Assembly: GCF_001422205.1 (NCBI RefSeq)
Contig: NZ_LMMJ01000001.1
Coordinates: 365,591-429,590, forward strand
Direction of reading: 5' to 3'
From: Curtobacterium sp. Leaf261
Lineage (GTDB): Bacteria > Actinomycetota > Actinomycetes > Actinomycetales > Microbacteriaceae
DNA length: 64,000 nucleotides
The notes beneath the pieces were generated by a model. The model did not search any database. It saw only the letters and a list, made by a program, of their open reading frames with translations, and was not told the origin of the DNA. The position numbers were made by a program, and so were the translations under genes. Positions 59,119-64,000 of this stretch are shown piece after piece (position 1 is the first letter of the stretch; each line of letters starts with the position of its first letter).

Positions 59119-59715
59119 GTGTCCGACACCCAAGAAGCGAGCCAGGAGCCCGAGGCGTTCGCCCGACTCCGTGCGTTCGTGTCCGAGGCGGCGACCCGAC
59201 CGGAGACCACCGTCACCGAGATCCCGTCCCCGAGCCGCATCGCACCGTTCTCGCTCGCGCTGGCGGCGGACGTCTCCGGTGTCGCGCACGGCGTCGACTC
59301 GGACCTGGGCACCGGACGGTTCATCGCCCTCTACGACCCGGAGGAACCCGACGAGTGGAACGGGCCGTTCCGCATCGTGACGTTCGCCCAGGCTCCGCTC
59401 GAGCCGGAGATCGGCGTCGACGAGTTCGTCGCCGATGTCACGTGGAGCTGGCTCGTGGACGCCCTCGCGGCGCACGGTGCGACCTACTCGCACGCGTCCG
59501 GCACGGCCACCAAGATCATCTCCCGCGGCTACGGCGAGCTGAGCGCACAGGGCGACGGTGCCCAGCTCGAACTCCGTGCGTCGTGGACCCCGACCGACGA
59601 CGACCTGACGGCACACGTCGAGGCCTGGCAGGACATCGTCGCGATGCTCGCCGGTCTCCCGCCCGCTGCCGACGGCGTCACGCTCCTCGCGCCCCGGAGG
59701 CTCGCCCGTGACTGA
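59119..59715 (+). CDS. DUF3000 protein
   Basis: A 198-residue protein matching the actinobacterial DUF3000 family: RLRAFVSEAATRPETTVTEI at the start, ALAADVSGVAHGVDSDLG, and DVTWSWLVDALAAHGATYSH. The family is soluble and of unknown function and is usually found before an RNase D gene, as here. The GTG start; it overlaps the next gene by eight bases. Confidence 0.85.
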   Translation: MSDTQEASQEPEAFARLRAFVSEAATRPETTVTEIPSPSRIAPFSLALAADVSGVAHGVDSDLGTGRFIALYDPEEPDEWNGPFRIVTFAQAPLEPEIGVDEFVADVTWSWLVDALAAHGATYSHASGTATKIISRGYGELSAQGDGAQLELRASWTPTDDDLTAHVEAWQDIVAMLAGLPPAADGVTLLAPRRLARD

Positions 59716-61192
59716 CCCGAACACCACGCCCACCTCGGCCACCTCGGCCACCTCGGCGGAGCAGGCCGACGGCCGTCCGGCACGGTCCCGCTCCCGGCGT
59801 GTGAGCCGCGCTGCCGGACCGGGCACCCAGGGACGACCGGGCAACCCGGCCAAGGTCGCCGAGCCGTCGCCGATGACCGCTGACGGCCATCCCCGCGTCG
59901 CTCCACCGGCCCGTCCCGACCCGACGCCCGAGCCGGCCGCGGAGCCGGGGGTCGAGGACACCCACGTCACGGTCGGGGCGATCGAGGACCGCGAGGCCTA
60001 CCTCACCGCCGTCGCAGCGATCGCAGCGGGTCACGGTCCGGTCGCCGTCGACGCCGAGCGCGCGAGCGGCTACCGGTACTCGCAGCGCGCCTACCTCATC
60101 CAGGTCTTCCGGCGCGGCGCCGGTGTGTTCCTCTTCGACCCGATCGCCCTCACGGCGGCGACCCCGTCCGGGGAGCCGGCGGACGCGTTCGTCGAACTGC
60201 AGGACGCGATCGGCGACGAGGAGTGGGTGTTCCACGCCGCGAGCCAGGACCTTGCGTGCCTCGATGAGCTCGGCCTCGTCCCGGACCGGATCTTCGACAC
60301 CGAGCTCGGCGCACGGATCGCCGGGCTCCCCCGGGTCGGCCTCGGCGCGGTCGTCGAGGAGCTGCTCGGGGTCCACCTCGCCAAGGAGCACTCCGCCGCC
60401 GACTGGTCGACGCGGCCGCTCCCCCAGGCGTGGCTCGTGTACGCCGCACTCGACGTGGAACTGCTCATCGACCTCCGCGACGCGATGGCCGCGCGGCTCG
60501 ACGCCGCCGGCAAGAACCGGATGGCGTCCGAGGAGTTCGATGCCGTCCTGCACCGCGCACCGAAGCCCCCGAAGGCCGAGCCGTGGCGCCGACTCTCCGG
60601 CATGCACACGCTCCGCGGCCAGCGCGCGCTGGCGATCGCCCGGTCGATGTGGTTCGCCAGGGACGCGTTCGCGCAGGAGACCGACATCGCACCGGGGCGC
60701 ACCGTCCCGGACGCTGCGATCGTCGCCGCTGCCGCCGCGAACCCCGCGTCGCGCAAGGAGCTCTCGAGCATCAAGTCGTTCACCGGCCGGGCGAGCCGCT
60801 CCGAGATCGACCGCTGGTGGGCTGCGCTCGAGGAGGGGCGCCAGACCACCGACCTGCCGAGCCTCCGCAGCACCGGTGAGCCGACCCTGCCGCCGCCACG
60901 CGCCTGGATCGACCGCAACCCACCCGCCGACCGTCGGTACAAGGCGGCCCGGGCGGCGATCGCGACGCGCGCCGACGAGATCGACGTGCCGGTCGAGAAC
61001 CTCCTGACGCCGGACACCCTGCGGACCGTCTCGTGGGACCCGCCGACCGAGCTGACGGACGAGGCCGTGGCCGCGGCCCTGACCGCGCTCGGCGCCCGTC
61101 CGTGGCAGGTCGAGGAGACGTCATCGAGGATCGCGGCGGCGTTTGTCGCAGCGGAACAGCCGGACGCGCCGGAGCCCGAGCAGACGTCGTAG
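59708..61192 (+). CDS. Ribonuclease D-like 3'-5' exonuclease
   Basis: The DEDD nuclease domain has GPVAVDAERASGYRYSQRAY (first Asp-x-Glu), FHAASQDLACLDELG and YAALDVELLIDLRDAM. An HRDC domain follows (about residues 290-370), with a C-terminal helical region. A disordered Ala/Pro/Thr-rich start of about 85 residues precedes the nuclease. It trims tRNA or other RNA 3' ends. Coupled to the DUF3000 gene. Confidence 0.9.
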   Translation: MTDPNTTPTSATSATSAEQADGRPARSRSRRVSRAAGPGTQGRPGNPAKVAEPSPMTADGHPRVAPPARPDPTPEPAAEPGVEDTHVTVGAIEDREAYLTAVAAIAAGHGPVAVDAERASGYRYSQRAYLIQVFRRGAGVFLFDPIALTAATPSGEPADAFVELQDAIGDEEWVFHAASQDLACLDELGLVPDRIFDTELGARIAGLPRVGLGAVVEELLGVHLAKEHSAADWSTRPLPQAWLVYAALDVELLIDLRDAMAARLDAAGKNRMASEEFDAVLHRAPKPPKAEPWRRLSGMHTLRGQRALAIARSMWFARDAFAQETDIAPGRTVPDAAIVAAAAANPASRKELSSIKSFTGRASRSEIDRWWAALEEGRQTTDLPSLRSTGEPTLPPPRAWIDRNPPADRRYKAARAAIATRADEIDVPVENLLTPDTLRTVSWDPPTELTDEAVAAALTALGARPWQVEETSSRIAAAFVAAEQPDAPEPEQTS

Positions 61193-61268
61193 GTTCCCTG
61201 CAACCGATTGCTGCCGTCCAGCCGCCGTCGATAGCGTCACCCGTGATCGAGGAAGATCTGGAGGCACT

Positions 61269-62516
61269 GTGACCAAGGCATCAGACGTCGTTTTCGTTGA
61301 CGGCGTACGCACCCCGTTCGGACGAGCCGGCGAGAAGGGGGTGTTCTGGAACACCCGGGCCGACGACCTCGCCACGCATGCGATGCGCGGCCTGCTGGAC
61401 CGGAACGCGTCGCTCGACGGTGCCGCCGTGGACGACGTCGCCGTCGCCGCGACGACGCAGCAGGGTGACCAGGGTCTGACGCTCGGCCGGACCGTGGGGA
61501 TGCTCGCGGGCCTCCCGTCATCGGTGCCCGGGTACGCGATCGACCGGATGTGCGCCGGTGCCATGACGAGCGTCACCACGCTCGCAGGCGCGATCGCCTT
61601 CGGTGCGGCCGACGTCGCCATCGCCGGCGGTGTCGAGCACATGGGGCGTCACCCGATGGGGTTCGGCGCCGACCCGAACCCGCGGTTCCTCGCCGAGCGC
61701 ATGGTCGCCGGCGACGCCCTCGTGATGGGCAACACCGCCGAGCGCCTCCACGACCGCTTCCCCGCGATCACGAAGGACCGCACCGACGCCTTCGCCGTCC
61801 GGTCACAGCAGCGGTACCAGGCGGCGTGGGAGGCCGGCAAGCACCAGCCGGACATCATCCCGGTCGCGACCGCGACGGACAGCGGATGGGACGTCATCGA
61901 CAGCGACGAACCACCGCGACCCGGCACCACCCTGGAGGGCCTGGCTGCGTTGAAGACGCCGTTCCGGTCCCATGGACGGGTCACCGCCGGCAACGCAGCG
62001 GGACTCAACGACGGGTCGACGATGGCGCTGCTCGCGTCGACGGCCGGGGCCGCGCAGCACGGACTCGGTGTCAAGATGCGGATGGTGTCGTTCGCGTTCG
62101 CGGGCGTCGACCCGGAGGTCATGGGCGTCGGCCCGGTGCCGGCGACCGACAAGGCCCTCGCGAAGGCGGGGCTGACGATCGACGACATCGGGCTGTTCGA
62201 GATCAACGAGGCGTTCGCGGTGCAGGTGCTCGCGTTCCTCGACAACTACGGCATCCCCGAGGACTCCACGGACGTCAACCCGTGGGGTGGCGCGATCGCC
62301 GTCGGGCACCCGCTCGCCTCGTCCGGGGTCCGACTCATGTCGCAGCTCGCGGCGGAGTTCGCCGAGCGTCCCGACGTGGAGTACGGCATCACGACGATGT
62401 GCATCGGCCTCGGCCAGGGCGGCACCGTCATCTGGGAGAACCCCCACTACTCACGGAGTGCAGCACGCGCCGCGCGTTCCGTGCGTCCGGCACGTTCGTC
62501 GCGGAAGGCGGCTTGA
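61269..62516 (+). CDS. fadA: Acetyl-CoA acyltransferase (thiolase)
   Basis: A 415-residue thiolase: the acyl cysteine is in YAIDRMCAGAMTSVTT, the active histidine in NEAFAVQVL and GHPLASSGVR, and the second cysteine in MCIGLGQGGTVIW. It cleaves 3-ketoacyl-CoA in the last step of beta-oxidation. GTG 61269 follows GGAGG. The next gene begins two bases later, so the two form an operon. Confidence 0.92.
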   Translation: MTKASDVVFVDGVRTPFGRAGEKGVFWNTRADDLATHAMRGLLDRNASLDGAAVDDVAVAATTQQGDQGLTLGRTVGMLAGLPSSVPGYAIDRMCAGAMTSVTTLAGAIAFGAADVAIAGGVEHMGRHPMGFGADPNPRFLAERMVAGDALVMGNTAERLHDRFPAITKDRTDAFAVRSQQRYQAAWEAGKHQPDIIPVATATDSGWDVIDSDEPPRPGTTLEGLAALKTPFRSHGRVTAGNAAGLNDGSTMALLASTAGAAQHGLGVKMRMVSFAFAGVDPEVMGVGPVPATDKALAKAGLTIDDIGLFEINEAFAVQVLAFLDNYGIPEDSTDVNPWGGAIAVGHPLASSGVRLMSQLAAEFAERPDVEYGITTMCIGLGQGGTVIWENPHYSRSAARAARSVRPARSSRKAA

Positions 62517-62518
62517 CC

Positions 62519-64000
62519 ATGACCGACACCACCACCACGGCGTCCGATCGCCTCGAGGAGCTCTCCGCCGACGAGGTCGTCACGAACGCCTTCGTCAAGC
62601 ACGTCCCGCTCCCGTCCGGCGGCTCGCTCGCGCTCATCACCCTCGACAACGGCAAGGACTACAAGCGCCCGAACACCCTCGGTCCGCGATCGCTCCGCGC
62701 CCTGTCGGACGCTCTGGACGAGGTCCGGGCCGCGGCGTCGCGTGGCGAGATCCGCGCGGCGGCGATCACCGGCAAGCAGTACTGCTTGGCGGCCGGTGCC
62801 GACCTCTCCCAGGCGTCGCAGGTCCCCGACCGTGACACCGCACTGGCACTGGCTCGGCTCGGCCACGCGACGCTCCGCAAGCTCGGTGACCTGGGCGTGC
62901 CGTCGTTCGCGTTCGTGAACGGCATGGCGCTCGGCGGCGGGCTCGAGGTGGCGCTGCACTGCACCTACCGGGCCTTCTCGTCCGCGGCCGCGGGGATCGG
63001 CCTCCCCGAGGTGTTCCTCGGGATCATCCCTGGTTGGGGCGGTGCGACGCTGCTCCCCCGGCTGATCGGACCGGAACGCGCGCTCAAGGTCATCGTGGAG
63101 AACCCGTTGAAGAACAACCGCCTGATGACCGGGCCGCAGGCGGTGGAGCTCGGAGTGGGCGACGAGCTGATCGCGTCGGCGATGTTCATCCCTGACGCCG
63201 TCAAGTGGGCCGACCGTGTCCTCGGCGGTGCGACGACGGTCAAGCGACCGTACGAGCCCGGCATCGCGCAGAAGGCCACCTGGTCCACGGTCGTCAAGGT
63301 CGCCAGGTCGCAGGTCACCGACAAGATCGGCACCGTCCCGAAGTCACCGTTCCGCGCTCTCGACCTCGTCGCCGGCGCACGCTCCGGGTCGCTCGACGAC
63401 CGGTTCGCCGACGAGGACGAGGCCCTCGCGGACCTCATCACGGGCGACCAGTTCGCCGCGTCGATGTACGCGTTCGACCTCGTGCAGAAGCGCGCGAAGC
63501 GACCCGTCGGTGCGCCGGATGTCGAGCCGCGGAAGATCACCAAGGTCGGTGTCCTCGGTGCCGGGCTCATGGCCTCGCAGTTCGCGGAGCTCTTCGCTCG
63601 GCGGCTCGGCGTCCCCGTGGTGATCACCGACCTCGACCAGGACCGCGTCGACGCCGGGGTCGCGCGCATCCACGCCTCGATCGACGCCCTGCTCGCCAAG
63701 GGCCGGACGAACCCGGACGACGCGAACCGCTTCAAGGCGCTCGTGTCCGGGTCCGTGTCGCTCGAACCGTTCGCCGACGCCGACTGGGTGATCGAGGCGG
63801 TGTTCGAGGAGCTCTCCGTCAAGCGGGAGGTCCTGGCCCGCGTCGAGAAGGTGATCGCGCCGGACGCGATCCTCGCGACGAACACCTCGTCACTGTCCGT
63901 CGATGCGATGGCATCCGCGCTGACCTCGCCCGAACGGCTGGTCGGGTTCCACTTCTTCAACCCGGTGGCCGTGATGCCCTTGGTCGAGGTGGTGCGTGGC
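62519..64000 (+). CDS. Fatty-acid oxidation multifunctional enzyme, FadB/FadJ type, 5' part
   Basis: The frame runs off the right edge. The N-terminal enoyl-CoA hydratase domain has FVNGMALGGGLEVALHCTY and PEVFLGIIPGWGGATLL. A linker leads to the 3-hydroxyacyl-CoA dehydrogenase domain with KVGVLGAGLMASQFAELF, VIEAVFEELSVKREV and ILATNTSSLSVDAMA. It does the middle two steps of beta-oxidation. At least 494 residues are visible; the full protein should be about 700. It partners the thiolase gene. Confidence 0.92.
   Translation, partial: MTDTTTTASDRLEELSADEVVTNAFVKHVPLPSGGSLALITLDNGKDYKRPNTLGPRSLRALSDALDEVRAAASRGEIRAAAITGKQYCLAAGADLSQASQVPDRDTALALARLGHATLRKLGDLGVPSFAFVNGMALGGGLEVALHCTYRAFSSAAAGIGLPEVFLGIIPGWGGATLLPRLIGPERALKVIVENPLKNNRLMTGPQAVELGVGDELIASAMFIPDAVKWADRVLGGATTVKRPYEPGIAQKATWSTVVKVARSQVTDKIGTVPKSPFRALDLVAGARSGSLDDRFADEDEALADLITGDQFAASMYAFDLVQKRAKRPVGAPDVEPRKITKVGVLGAGLMASQFAELFARRLGVPVVITDLDQDRVDAGVARIHASIDALLAKGRTNPDDANRFKALVSGSVSLEPFADADWVIEAVFEELSVKREVLARVEKVIAPDAILATNTSSLSVDAMASALTSPERLVGFHFFNPVAVMPLVEVVRG

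Noticed and set aside
61220-61240. Sigma-28-type box before the thiolase gene
   Set aside because: GTCGATAG resembles the -10 but the expected CTAACG is missing and the gene is not flagellar.
1-64000. tRNA, rRNA or transposase genes and phage attachment sites
   Set aside because: None was recognised on either strand. The toxin-immunity island has no visible integrase or att repeat.

Overview
The window is GC-rich, with strong G/C preference at third codon positions, no recognisable tRNA or rRNA gene, and genes typical of Actinobacteria (DUF3000 next to an RNase D, a GlnR-type box at amtB, a FlbD-MotAB-FliM flagellar cluster). The gene set fits a motile member of the Microbacteriaceae, Curtobacterium-like; the genus is an inference from gene content only.

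Layout. 1-2379 is the 3' end of an SMC-like ATPase of the Wadjet/MksB (JetC) type. 2494-7879 holds a 36-residue membrane peptide, a POT peptide transporter, an acyl-CoA oxidase/dehydrogenase and a SatD-family regulator with its membrane partner. 7903-8232 is a non-coding array of 120-bp repeats. From 8287 to 45115 lies almost the whole flagellar regulon, interrupted by one cargo block (19793-25509: small membrane protein, two-component system, flavin-based transmembrane reductase, FMN-binding protein, ApbE). The flagellar operons are flbD-motA-motB, fliM-N-O-P-Q-R-flhB-flhA-(degenerate flhF)-csrA, flgD-flgE, flgB-C-fliE-F-G-H-I-J-(NlpC/P60)-fliK, fliD-fliS-(fliT-like), fliC, fliA, and divergently flgN-flgK-flgL-fliW. 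After 45115 come accessory and housekeeping genes: a P-loop kinase-like gene, an EcsC-like gene with a TetR regulator, a KAS III-like enzyme, an aldo/keto reductase, a lower-GC island of toxin and immunity genes (49798-52293), a phosphatase, an ammonium transporter, ZapE, a sulfurtransferase-SufE pair, an alpha/beta hydrolase, DUF3000, RNase D and fatty-acid beta-oxidation genes running off the right edge.

How it works together. Six flagellar transcription units carry a shared promoter signature (CTAACG, 15-16 nt, CCGATAG) that suits the FliA/WhiG-type sigma factor encoded at 40592-41413. Four leaders (flbD, flgB, fliC, fliA) contain small hairpins that present GGA in the loop, the classical CsrA-binding form. 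In the three with a recognised promoter the hairpin starts within about ten nucleotides of the predicted transcript start. csrA (last gene of the fliM operon) and its antagonist fliW (last gene of the flgN operon) sit at opposite ends of the cluster. This suggests a CsrA-FliW switch acting on several operons and not on flagellin alone.

Other points of interest: a decayed Tox-REase-5-like/Imm52-like immunity cluster, several families of interspersed dyad repeats (one with ten copies, some inside genes), an FlhF homologue without a P-loop, a CsrA with a Gly-Ser tail, and a tandem 18-bp repeat inside the SMC-like gene.
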